The notes under the pieces: generated by a model
Database searches by the model: none
Seen by the model: the letters and a program-made list of their open reading frames with translations, nothing else
What the model was told of the DNA's origin: nothing
Position numbers and translations under genes: made by a program
Shown here: one piece after another, positions 17,318 through 25,276 of the stretch
Layout of the letters: each line of letters starts with the position of its first letter
Position numbering within the stretch: the first letter of the stretch is position 1
Assembly: GCA_018266775.1 (NCBI GenBank)
Contig: JAFDZS010000015.1
Location: forward strand, 124,001-188,000
Source of the DNA: Bacteroidota bacterium
GTDB lineage: Bacteria > Bacteroidota > Bacteroidia > Chitinophagales > Chitinophagaceae
Direction of reading: 5' to 3'
DNA length: 64,000 bases

Positions 17318-18244
17318 ATGATAAAATTATTCAATTATTTTTTAGTTTTTGTTGTACTGACGTTTTTGGTTGGTTGCGGTGCTGATTCAGCAGCTACATC
17401 GGAGCCAAATCCCGATGCAGGCATACCTGTAACTGTAACCAACATTTCTGTTGGCCCGCTTACTGAAAGCATCGAATTGAACGCTACTTCTGCCTTTCAA
17501 TTAAAAACATTTATCAAGGCCAATGCTACCGGATATTTGCAATTAGTAAATGCACAGTTGGGCAGTTATATCAATACAGGCCAGCAGGTTTTCGTAATTA
17601 AAACAAAAGAAGCTGAAGCCTTGGGCAATACTGTTAATGTGCTGGACTCCTCATTTCGGTTTTCAGGTATGGTGCCTATTAAATCCCCGGGCAGCGGTTA
17701 CGTTACTACACTTAATTACAGAGCCGGTGATTATGTTCAGGATGGTGAACAACTGGCAGTTATTAGTGACAGGAATAGTTTTGTTTTTTTGCTTGACCTG
17801 CCCTATGAGCTAAAACCTTTTTTAGCCGGCAATAAAAATGTGATTATAAAATTACCTGATGGCACACAGCTTAATGGTTATATCGCCTCATTAATGCCCA
17901 CAGTTGATGCTGTTTCGCAAACGCAGGGTATTGTAATAAAAATTAACAGCAATCAACAAATACCCGAAGGGTTAATAGCAAAAGTAACACTGATTAAAAA
18001 GTCAAAATCAACCGCTGTGTCACTGCCAAAAGAAGCAGTGCTGACAGATGAAGTACAGGGAGAGTTTTGGGTGATGAAATTAATTGACAGCGTTACGGCA
18101 GTAAAAGTACCAGTAAAAAAAGGCCTGGAAAATAAGAGCAATGTTGAAATTCTATCACCTGCTTTTTCAATAAATGATAAGATTCTGCTTACAGGAAATT
18201 ATGGATTAACAGATACAGCAAAAGTGGCAGTAATTCAACAATAA
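17318..18244 (+). CDS. RND efflux periplasmic adaptor (membrane fusion) lipoprotein
   Basis: A 308-residue adaptor with a lipobox Cys at residue 20 (LVGC). It has the barrel-sandwich hybrid domain split in two halves (IKANATGYLQLVNAQLGSYINTGQQVF, and later SPGSGYVTTLNYRAGDYVQDGEQLAVI) but nearly no alpha-helical hairpin between them: only about 20 residues. This makes it shorter than AcrA/MexA types (370-400 residues) and like compact HlyD-D23 adaptors. A beta-barrel domain (about 170-215) and a membrane-proximal region with LPKEAVLTD follow. It lies between the TolC gene (6-base gap) and the permease gene (4-base gap). Confidence 0.9.
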   Translation: MIKLFNYFLVFVVLTFLVGCGADSAATSEPNPDAGIPVTVTNISVGPLTESIELNATSAFQLKTFIKANATGYLQLVNAQLGSYINTGQQVFVIKTKEAEALGNTVNVLDSSFRFSGMVPIKSPGSGYVTTLNYRAGDYVQDGEQLAVISDRNSFVFLLDLPYELKPFLAGNKNVIIKLPDGTQLNGYIASLMPTVDAVSQTQGIVIKINSNQQIPEGLIAKVTLIKKSKSTAVSLPKEAVLTDEVQGEFWVMKLIDSVTAVKVPVKKGLENKSNVEILSPAFSINDKILLTGNYGLTDTAKVAVIQQ

Positions 18245-18248
18245 CAAA

Positions 18249-21200
18249 ATGAAAAACTTCTTTGTATCACATAAAAACCCAGTTACTGTTGTACTAACCA
18301 TTATTATTTTAGGTGGCCTTTTTGCGTATAGCAAACTACAGACAGCCCTTTTTCCAGAAATAACTTTTCCCAAAATAAAAATCATTGCAGATGCAGGCCA
18401 GCAGCCAGTAAATAAAATGACTATTACTGTAACCCGTGAACTGGAAAATGCGGTAAAGCAGGTTCCCGATTTAAAAATGCTGAGGAGCACAACCAGCCGT
18501 GGCAGTTGCGAAATAAGTGCCTATATGGACTGGAATGCCAATATTGATGTGAGCCAGCAGCGTATTGAGTCTAAGATTAGCCAGATAAGAAATTTGTTGC
18601 CGCCCGATGTGCAAATTACAGTGGAAAGAATGAATCCTTCCATATTACCTGTTATGGGTTATACACTGGAAGCGCCTGGCATGACACCGATTGAAGAAAG
18701 ACTGCTGGCAATGTACACCATCAAACCTTTCTTATCGCAGGTGGAAGGTGTGAGTGAAATAAGGGTAATTGGTGGTAAAACAAAAGAATACTGGCTTACA
18801 CTCAATACTGGCAAAATGAGTTCTCTCGGTATAACGCCAGATGCTATTACAGTAGCGCTAAATGCTACCAACTTCATTAAGTCAAACGGATATTTATCAG
18901 ATTACCGCCAAATGTATCTGACAGTTACTGATGCTGTGGTAGATACCAAAACAGAACTGGAAAACCTGGTTATCAGTAATAATGGCAAACGCATTGTTAC
19001 ATTACAGGATATTGCAGCCATAGATATACAGGAAGCAAAAGAATATGTAAAAATAAATGCCAATGGCCACTCAGCTATTTTATTGGCTGTGATAAAGCAA
19101 CCCAATGCCAACCTGGTTGATTTGTCGGATAAAATGCATAAGAAAGTAGAAGAACTCCGTAAGGTATTGCCAAAAGGGGTTACTATACAACCTTTTTATG
19201 TGCAAGCTGATTTTGTAAAAGAAAGTATTAAAAGCGTTACTGATAGTTTATGGATTGGCTTAGCCCTTGCAATAATTGTTGCAATTATTTTTTTACGCTC
19301 TTTGAAAGCAAGTATGGTTATTTTAATTACCATACCACTTACACTTTTGCTTACATTAATTGTGCTGTATGCTACGGGGCAAACGTTTAATATAATGACA
19401 CTTGGTGCTATTGCTGCGGCCATCGGGTTAATTATAGATGATGCAATTGTGGTAGTAGAACAAATACACCGCACTCACGAAGAACATCCTGAAGAGCCTA
19501 CCACCAGCCTTTTACAAAAAGCCATTAAATACCTGTTGCCTGCAATGGTGGGTTCATCGCTCAGTACCATTGTAATATTCGTTCCCTTTGTTTTAATGAC
19601 TGGTGTAGCTGGCGCTTATTTTAAAGTAATGACAGATACCATGATTATTACACTGGTATGTTCATTTTTTGTAAGCTGGATTGGGTTGCCGGTTGTGTAT
19701 TTACTGCTTAGCAGAACTAAACCAAAACCGCTGAATGCGAAGCAACGTTTAAAGCGATTGAAAGAGTATAAACAACCTGCACATTCTGTTCACAACCAAA
19801 AATGGGTAGGCTTTTTCATCACACGGTCCTACATCAGTGTATTGTTTATGCTATTACTTGCAGCAAGTATTTATTATGTGCTGCCAAAACTGCAAACAGG
19901 ATTTTTACCTGAGATGGATGAAGGAAGCATTGTACTGGATTACAGTTCTCCCCCGGGAACTTCATTGGAAGAAACTGACCGGATGTTAAAAGAAGCGGAA
20001 AAAATAATTACTAAAATTCCAGAAGTAGAAACTTACTCAAGGCGTACGGGAACACAGATGGGTTTTTTTATTACAGAACCAAACCGGGGCGATTATCTTA
20101 TCCAGCTAAAGAAAAAAAGAAAAAGAAATTCAAACGAGGTAATTGATGAAATACGGGCTAAAATAGAAGCCACACAGCCAGCATTACGGATAGACTTTGG
20201 ACAAGTAATTGGAGACATGCTGGGGGATTTAATGACATCGGTACAACCTATTGAAATAAAAATATTTGGCAACGACCAGAAAAAATTACAGGAGTTATCA
20301 AAGCAGGTTAGTGAAGTTGTTACCAATGTTAAGGGTACTGCTGATGTATTTGACGGTATCGTTATAGCTGGCCCTTCTATTTCTATTGAGCCGGATGCTG
20401 TAACCTTGGCGCAATATGGCATAACACCTGCAAGCCTTCAGTACCAGTTGCAAACTGCATTGGAAGGAAACATTGTGGGTACTGTATTTGACAAACAACA
20501 ACTTTCTTCGTTGAGAGTAGTTTATCCCGGTAACAGAAACCTGAGTGTGGAGGATATAAAGCGAATGCAAATATTTTTACCAAACGGTAAGCTTAAGCCT
20601 ATTACAGACCTGGCACATATCAGATTAAACCCTGGAGATGCGGAAATTGAACGGGAAGATTTACAATCAATGGGAGTGGTAACGGGCAGGCTTGACAACA
20701 GGGACCTGGGTAGTGTGATGAAAGATATTCAAAAAGAAGTGGTAGCAAAAGTTGTGTTACCCAAAGGCTATCATATTGTGTATGGTGGCGCTTATGCCGA
20801 CCAACAAAAGTCATTCAGCGAATTGCTGATGATCTTAATCACCAGCAGCCTGCTGGTATTTTGTGTTATCCTTTTTCTGTTCCGTGACTTTAAAGTCGCC
20901 TTTATGATTTTGCTGATTGCAGTGTTAGGCATAAGCGGCAGCTATATGGGTTTGTACCTTACTAACACACCGTTAAATGTTGGCAGCTATACCGGCCTTA
21001 TTATGATTGTGGGTATCATTGGTGAAAATGCGATCTTCACATTTCTGCAGTTCAGGGATTCTTTATTACAAACAAAAAATGTTGACAAGGCCATAATCTA
21101 TTCCATCTCTACAAGGTTACGGCCAAAATTAATGACAGCACTCGGAGCAATCATAGCCCTTATGCCTATTGCATTGGGGATTGGTACTGGTGCACAATTG

Positions 21201-21335
21201 CACCAGCCGCTGGCAATAGCTGTAATAGGCGGTTTTATAGTTGCGCTGCCATTGTTACTGATTGTGTTGCCCAGCATGATGCATGTTGGCTATAAAAACA
21301 AAAAAAATGTCCCGGATGAAGCAACTGGACTTTAA
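18249..21335 (+). CDS. Efflux RND transporter permease subunit
   Basis: A 1028-residue inner membrane proton/drug antiporter of the AcrB/MexB type: TM1, a large periplasmic porter loop, TM2-6, a second loop, and TM8-12. The proton relay pair D397-D398 (GLIIDDAIVVVEQ) in TM4 is the HAE1-type pair. In TM10 the usual lysine of AcrB (KNA) is replaced by G925-E926-N927-A928, a feature seen in metal-type HME permeases. The pump therefore mixes features, and substrate class (drug, fatty acid, lipid or metal) cannot be fixed. Gene order TolC, adaptor, permease with gaps of 6 and 4 bases shows one operon. Confidence 0.93.
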   Translation: MKNFFVSHKNPVTVVLTIIILGGLFAYSKLQTALFPEITFPKIKIIADAGQQPVNKMTITVTRELENAVKQVPDLKMLRSTTSRGSCEISAYMDWNANIDVSQQRIESKISQIRNLLPPDVQITVERMNPSILPVMGYTLEAPGMTPIEERLLAMYTIKPFLSQVEGVSEIRVIGGKTKEYWLTLNTGKMSSLGITPDAITVALNATNFIKSNGYLSDYRQMYLTVTDAVVDTKTELENLVISNNGKRIVTLQDIAAIDIQEAKEYVKINANGHSAILLAVIKQPNANLVDLSDKMHKKVEELRKVLPKGVTIQPFYVQADFVKESIKSVTDSLWIGLALAIIVAIIFLRSLKASMVILITIPLTLLLTLIVLYATGQTFNIMTLGAIAAAIGLIIDDAIVVVEQIHRTHEEHPEEPTTSLLQKAIKYLLPAMVGSSLSTIVIFVPFVLMTGVAGAYFKVMTDTMIITLVCSFFVSWIGLPVVYLLLSRTKPKPLNAKQRLKRLKEYKQPAHSVHNQKWVGFFITRSYISVLFMLLLAASIYYVLPKLQTGFLPEMDEGSIVLDYSSPPGTSLEETDRMLKEAEKIITKIPEVETYSRRTGTQMGFFITEPNRGDYLIQLKKKRKRNSNEVIDEIRAKIEATQPALRIDFGQVIGDMLGDLMTSVQPIEIKIFGNDQKKLQELSKQVSEVVTNVKGTADVFDGIVIAGPSISIEPDAVTLAQYGITPASLQYQLQTALEGNIVGTVFDKQQLSSLRVVYPGNRNLSVEDIKRMQIFLPNGKLKPITDLAHIRLNPGDAEIEREDLQSMGVVTGRLDNRDLGSVMKDIQKEVVAKVVLPKGYHIVYGGAYADQQKSFSELLMILITSSLLVFCVILFLFRDFKVAFMILLIAVLGISGSYMGLYLTNTPLNVGSYTGLIMIVGIIGENAIFTFLQFRDSLLQTKNVDKAIIYSISTRLRPKLMTALGAIIALMPIALGIGTGAQLHQPLAIAVIGGFIVALPLLLIVLPSMMHVGYKNKKNVPDEATGL

Positions 21336-21359
21336 TTGAAAAACTAAACATTCATATTT

Positions 21360-21773
21360 ATGTGGTGGTTTTATGCTTTACTATCGGCTTTGTTTGCAGC
21401 CCTAACAGCCATCTTCGCTAAAGTTGGTATTGCAGGGGTCAACTCAAACTTGGCAACAGCCATCCGCACTGTAATTATTTTAATAGTGGCCTGGGGTATT
21501 GTATTGGCAAGAGACGAAACGAATGGAATAACTGCATTGTCAAAACAAAACATCGTCTTCCTGATTATCTCGGGCATTGCCACCGGCCTGTCATGGATAT
21601 TTTATTTTAAAGCTTTGCAGATTGGTAAAGTATCGCAAGTAGCACCGGTTGATAAACTAAGTGTGGCGCTTACAATAGTTTTGTCTGTTATTTTTTTGGG
21701 TGAAGCGTTAACAATAAAAACTGCTATTGGCGCATTATTGATTATTACAGGAACAGTTGTATTAATTGTATAG
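21360..21773 (+). CDS. EamA family small transporter
   Basis: A 137-residue protein with five TM helices corresponding to one EamA repeat (WWFYALLSALFAALTAIFAKVGI, later AIRTVIILIVAWGIVL, GLSWIFYFKALQIGKVSQVAPVDKLSVALTIVLSVIFLGEALTIKTAIGALLIITGTVVLIV). Half-size drug/metabolite-superfamily proteins of this length act as dimers and are common in Bacteroidota. The gap of 24 bases from the RND permease gene suggests co-transcription, perhaps for export of the same kind of compound. It is the last gene before a 680-base noncoding stretch that starts the mobile-element-like island. Confidence 0.88.
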   Translation: MWWFYALLSALFAALTAIFAKVGIAGVNSNLATAIRTVIILIVAWGIVLARDETNGITALSKQNIVFLIISGIATGLSWIFYFKALQIGKVSQVAPVDKLSVALTIVLSVIFLGEALTIKTAIGALLIITGTVVLIV

Positions 21774-22453
21774 GTATTACTACAGTGCATTTTCATAATT
21801 CTTTAAGCAAACTAAAGTAGATCAAACAGAGCCAAATTAGGGGTTTCTTCTGATGCTATATTCAAAACTCAGTATAAATCAACTTGCCAGGTAACAATTT
21901 TATAGGCCAAATAATTTCTCTTTTTACCGGCTATTAAACCTTTGTGCATCTTCCGTTGCGACGCTCCGTTCAGCTTTCTGTTCTTCTATCATCAAAGACC
22001 CGGCGCAATCCTTTCACCGTTTATTCTATCGTTACTTCTTCGTCATAACGAAACGGCGAAACCATTGCACCGGATAAGGGTATTGGGAATTGAGATTGGC
22101 TATTTGCAAGATTAAAAAACTATCCTGCCAAACACAATTCCAGAAACTGCAAAGCAGATGTTATAAAGCTGAAATTGTACTACTGCTCATTCAACTAACC
22201 CTGCCGCAAAATTATTGTCCTGCTCTGTGCGAAACAAGGTCTTCGTCCCACATTATAAAGAGCCGTCAATCGCCTCCGGTTTTCAAAAAAATCTCCACCA
22301 GATACTTCAAAGCTACTCCACACGGGGTAGTATTTTATTTGAAAAACCTTGTTTCTCCGCCGCAGTCCTAATGGCTGGTCGCTAAGGGTAAATGAATGAA
22401 GCGAAGCTGAATTTATTTAAGAAACATTTTTTAAAACACTAAAATTTCATGTT
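21774..22453. other. 680-base noncoding stretch at the left edge of the defence island
   Basis: No supportable gene lies here. It holds a 9-base perfect inverted repeat (GAAACAAGG at 22231-22239 and CCTTGTTTC at 22347-22355), so 107 bases could fold as the loop region. An open frame at 22090-22371 lacks any family feature and is probably chance. No terminator or tRNA was seen, and no recombinase. The position suggests the left junction of an integrated element. Confidence 0.4.
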
Positions 22454-22852
22454 ATGGAAATCATCGGCAGAATTACGGCAGATGCGACAGTAAACGAAAC
22501 AAAAGCAGGGAAAAAAGTAGTGAACTTTTCTATTGCTATTAATGACACTTACAAAACAAAAGAGAGCAAAGAAGTACAGAAGATTGTAACCTATGTAAAC
22601 TGTGCTTACTGGATTAATGCAGGCATTGCCCCGTATTTAACCAAAGGCAGTTTGGTGGAGTGTGCTGGCAGGATTGGCGTAAATGCTTACACCAGTAAAG
22701 ACGGTGAGGTAAAAGCCAGCCTTACGTTTCATGTAAACAGCATTAAACTGCATGGCAAACCAAATGGCGGCAGCAATACACCTGCACCTGTTGTTCCAAT
22801 GACAACAGCACCGGCAGCACTGGTAGAAGTTGCAGACGACTTACCGTTTTAG
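22454..22852 (+). CDS. ssb: Single-stranded DNA-binding protein
   Basis: A 132-residue SSB: an OB-fold over residues 1-105 (MEIIGRITADATVNETKAGKKVVNFSIAINDTYK, then TYVNCAYW and LVECAGRIGVNAYTSKDGEVKASLTFHVNSIKL) and a short Pro/Thr/Ala-rich tail ending ADDLPF, the canonical acidic tip that recruits partner proteins. It is shorter than chromosomal Bacteroidota SSB and of the type found on conjugative or mobilizable elements, where it protects transferred single strands. A strong terminator follows 8 bases after the stop. The gene is the first one of the island. Confidence 0.9.
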   Translation: MEIIGRITADATVNETKAGKKVVNFSIAINDTYKTKESKEVQKIVTYVNCAYWINAGIAPYLTKGSLVECAGRIGVNAYTSKDGEVKASLTFHVNSIKLHGKPNGGSNTPAPVVPMTTAPAALVEVADDLPF

Positions 22853-22860
22853 TTTTTATG

Positions 22861-22897
22861 GCATCCCGTCACAACGGCGGGATGCTTTCATTTTTTT
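22861..22897 (+). terminator. Rho-independent terminator after ssb
   Basis: GCATCCCGTC (22861-22870) pairs with GGCGGGATGC (22876-22885) with one G-T pair, followed by TTTCA and seven T. It lies right after the ssb stop. Confidence 0.85.
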
Positions 22898-22918
22898 AAC
22901 AAACAAAAATTTACAACT

Positions 22919-23956
22919 ATGGCACACAATATTAATTTCAATGAGCAAACAAATAAACACAGTTTCTTTTCAGTAAAAGAGAAAGCATGGCATGGTTTGG
23001 GGCAGATAGTGCAGGACTATCCCAACAGCAGAGAAGCATTGCTATTTGCAGGGCTTGATTTTGAAGTATTGAAAAGACCCAATACACATAAATTGGATGA
23101 TGGTACAGAAGTAGTTTCCAAAAGTTCATTCTACACTTACCGCCCTGATGCCGGAGCAATTTTAGGCGACCGTTTGGGCAAAGATTATGAAGTGGTACAA
23201 AATGCAGATGCTTTCAGTTTCTTTGACGCAATTGTTGAAGGCGATGGCATACAATACGAAACGGCAGGGGCATTGGGTAAAGGCGAAAAGATTTTCATTA
23301 CCGCCAAACTTCCAGGCTATATTAAAGTAGGCGATGATGATATGATTGAAAAGTATTTATTTCTTACAACTTCGCATGATGGCTTTGGCAGCATTATGGC
23401 AACATTTACACCTGTGAGAATTGTTTGCAACAATACGCTGAATGCCGCTTTGAGAAACTGTACAAACGCAATAAAAATTCGCCACACTGCTAATGTAAAA
23501 GAACGTTTGGAACAGGCACATAAAGTGATGGGAATATCCAACCAGCTTTCTCTACAGTTAGAAGGCATTTTTAACCAATGGGCAAAAGTTCGCATTACAG
23601 ATAAGGAAGTTCAGAAATTAATACAACTTGCAATGGTTCCGAACAAAGAAGTATTGCAGAACATTCAGAAAGGCGAACTGGATGAATTAAGCACCTGCTT
23701 TAAAAATATGTGTGATGATGTGTATGAATATCAAATGAGCAGCCCCTCACAGTTTTTAGAAACAACAAAAGGCACAGTGTTTGGCGCATATAACGCAATT
23801 ACAGGTTACTTTCAAAACGTAAGGAATTACAAAGATGATGAAGCCAAAATGAAATCATTGTTATATGGCGGCACAGCACAGTTAAGAACACAAAAGGCTT
23901 TTCAGTTGTGTGAGAGTTTTGCAAAGCATGGCTTAGGGGAATTTATTATCAATTAA
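22919..23956 (+). CDS. DUF932 domain phage/plasmid-like protein
   Basis: A 345-residue protein whose N-terminal 250 residues match DUF932 (phage/plasmid-like TIGR03299): KAWHGLGQIVQDYPNSREALLFAGLDFEV, YRPDAGAILGDRLGKDYEVVQNADAF and FTPVRIVCNNTLNAALRN, the last being the usual signature. Proteins of this type are frequent on plasmids, phages and ICEs and have unknown function; association with DNA metabolism has been suggested because they accompany ssb and radC. Here it lies between ssb and the radC-like gene. A perfect terminator follows 7 bases after the stop. No unusual features. Confidence 0.9.
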   Translation: MAHNINFNEQTNKHSFFSVKEKAWHGLGQIVQDYPNSREALLFAGLDFEVLKRPNTHKLDDGTEVVSKSSFYTYRPDAGAILGDRLGKDYEVVQNADAFSFFDAIVEGDGIQYETAGALGKGEKIFITAKLPGYIKVGDDDMIEKYLFLTTSHDGFGSIMATFTPVRIVCNNTLNAALRNCTNAIKIRHTANVKERLEQAHKVMGISNQLSLQLEGIFNQWAKVRITDKEVQKLIQLAMVPNKEVLQNIQKGELDELSTCFKNMCDDVYEYQMSSPSQFLETTKGTVFGAYNAITGYFQNVRNYKDDEAKMKSLLYGGTAQLRTQKAFQLCESFAKHGLGEFIIN

Positions 23957-23962
23957 AGTTTT

Positions 23963-23989
23963 GGGGCATTGCAAAATGCCCCTTTTTTT
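23963..23989 (+). terminator. Rho-independent terminator after the DUF932 gene
   Basis: GGGGCATT (23963-23970) pairs with AATGCCCC (23975-23982), loop GCAA, followed by seven T. Confidence 0.92.
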
Positions 23990-23997
23990 CTTCGGAA

Positions 23998-24045
23998 AGC
24001 TGCCCCGCAACATGGTGACAGAGTTGGCAAAATGGCGGGGCAGCT
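23998..24045. repeat. 11-base inverted repeat downstream of the DUF932 terminator
   Basis: AGCTGCCCCGC (23998-24008) is perfectly complementary in reverse to GCGGGGCAGCT (24035-24045), with 26 bases between. It lies at the 3' end of the minus-strand gene that ends at 24079, so it could end that transcript. Part of the right arm (GGCGGGGCA) recurs at 24699-24707 on the other side of that gene. Confidence 0.5.
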
Positions 24046-24078
24046 TGGGGATTGTTGCAAAATAAAAATGTATATTTT

Positions 24079-24549
24079 TTATGAAGAGAAGTAATCTTCA
24101 TAGCAAGTTCTGATAAATATTTTTTCTGTAGGAGTATAATCGCCTCTTTCGCCTTCATTAATTGAAAATAATCCAGCATTAATAAATGGTTCGTATCTCT
24201 CCGTTAATATTTCAATTAAATCTTCCGTAGTATTTCCTAAATCATCCATGAAATTGGATACTTTAAGTATTGATTGAGAAGAACCATAAAGTGATGGAAA
24301 GCGATGGAATTTGTTTTCCCCCATGCCACCGGTTATTTCCAAAATCAAATCACCAATATTGAAACAGTACCGCAATAGAATTGTCTCATCACCTGTCTCA
24401 ATAATGTCAGTAATGAGGTCATGTATATCTTGTGAATTGTGATTTGCTGGCAAATATTGCTGGCTCCCGATAATATAAGGGATACTAAATCCGTCCCGCC
24501 CTTCTTCCCGCCACTTTCTTAATAATTTTTGCCAAAATTTTTCATTCAT
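24079..24549 (-). CDS. Hypothetical protein, island cargo
   Basis: A 156-residue soluble protein, probably all-helical, with no signal peptide or TM helix. It starts MNEKFWQKLLRKWREEGRDGFSIPYIIG and contains acidic and Asp/Glu-rich helices (DIHDLITDIIETGDE) and a Gly-rich EITGGMGEN turn. I do not recognise a family. It is the only minus-strand gene in the first part of the island and sits between two motifs containing GGCGGGGCA (24026-24042 and 24692-24707), so it may be a separately gained cargo gene. Coding potential is supported by length, an ATG and ordinary codon use. Confidence 0.65.
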   Translation of the reverse strand: MNEKFWQKLLRKWREEGRDGFSIPYIIGSQQYLPANHNSQDIHDLITDIIETGDETILLRYCFNIGDLILEITGGMGENKFHRFPSLYGSSQSILKVSNFMDDLGNTTEDLIEILTERYEPFINAGLFSINEGERGDYTPTEKIFIRTCYEDYFSS

Positions 24550-24590
24550 AAGTCAAATGTTTTTTCTTCATTAATTCCTCCCACAAATAT

Positions 24591-24702
24591 CGCCTTTTGG
24601 CTGCTGTAGCGGCCATGAAATTCCGGCATAAAGAAAACTGTTCCATTAAAGTTTGAGATACTATTTATTCCGTTGCTTCATGGCTTTTATTGCCAAAAGG
24701 CG
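24591..24702. ncRNA. Nested inverted repeats, possible structured RNA or regulatory element
   Basis: CGCCTTTTGGC (24591-24601) pairs perfectly with GCCAAAAGGCG (24692-24702). Inside it GCCATGAA (24612-24619) pairs with TTCATGGC (24677-24684). Two exact nested stems of 11 and 8 bases in a 197-base intergenic region between divergent genes are unlikely by chance. It could be an RNA leader of the radC-like gene, a small RNA, or a cruciform DNA site. I know of no family matching it. Confidence 0.4.
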
Positions 24703-24746
24703 GGGCATGTTCTGTAATTAATTTTTAAACGTTAAAAAAATGAGTT

Positions 24747-25220
24747 ATGGAACAGTTAGCATTGAATTTGCCAGAATGGACAAGAGTAGCTGAAGTAGAA
24801 TTAGTTTACAAAACAAAAGTAAAAGCTTCTGAACGGCCAAAGATTACATCTTCAAGAGACAGTTACAATTTATTGCTGCAATGTTGGGATATGGATAAGA
24901 TAGAATTGCAGGAGCAATTTAAAGTGATGCTTTTAAATAGGTCAAACAAAGTGCTGGGTATTTTTGAAGTTTCATCAGGCGGTATTACGGGCACAGTGGC
25001 AGACCCTAAACTGATTTTTATGGCTGCATTAAAAGCAAGTGCCTGTGGAATTATAATCAGTCATAATCACCCAAGCGGCAACTTAAAACCAAGCCGGCCA
25101 GATGAAGAACTGACAAGAAAAATTAAAGAAGCTGGAAGGCTTTTAGACATCCAGGTGTTAGACCATGTAATTGTTACCAGCGAAGCCTATTACAGCTTTG
25201 CAGATGAGGGGCTTTTATAA
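24747..25220 (+). CDS. RadC-like JAB/MPN domain protein
   Basis: A 157-residue protein consisting of the RadC-type JAB (MPN+) domain without the N-terminal helix-hairpin-helix of chromosomal RadC (about 220 residues). The metalloprotease-like signature is intact: H106-N-H108, P109-S-G and D119 fit the HxHx10D zinc site, followed by VLDHVIVTSEAYYSFADEGLL. Short RadC forms are typical of plasmids, ICEs and genomic islands and are frequent next to defence genes; function is uncertain and not clearly DNA repair. It lies 56 bases before jetA on the same strand. Confidence 0.88.
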   Translation: MEQLALNLPEWTRVAEVELVYKTKVKASERPKITSSRDSYNLLLQCWDMDKIELQEQFKVMLLNRSNKVLGIFEVSSGGITGTVADPKLIFMAALKASACGIIISHNHPSGNLKPSRPDEELTRKIKEAGRLLDIQVLDHVIVTSEAYYSFADEGLL

Positions 25221-25276
25221 CCCCTTATAAATCATTATATTTCATTTCTTTAGCTTATATTTCTTATTTTAGAGGT

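Noticed and set aside
22090..22371. 93-codon open frame in the left noncoding edge
   Set aside because: No family feature, no plausible start context, and composition unlike the neighbouring coding sequence.
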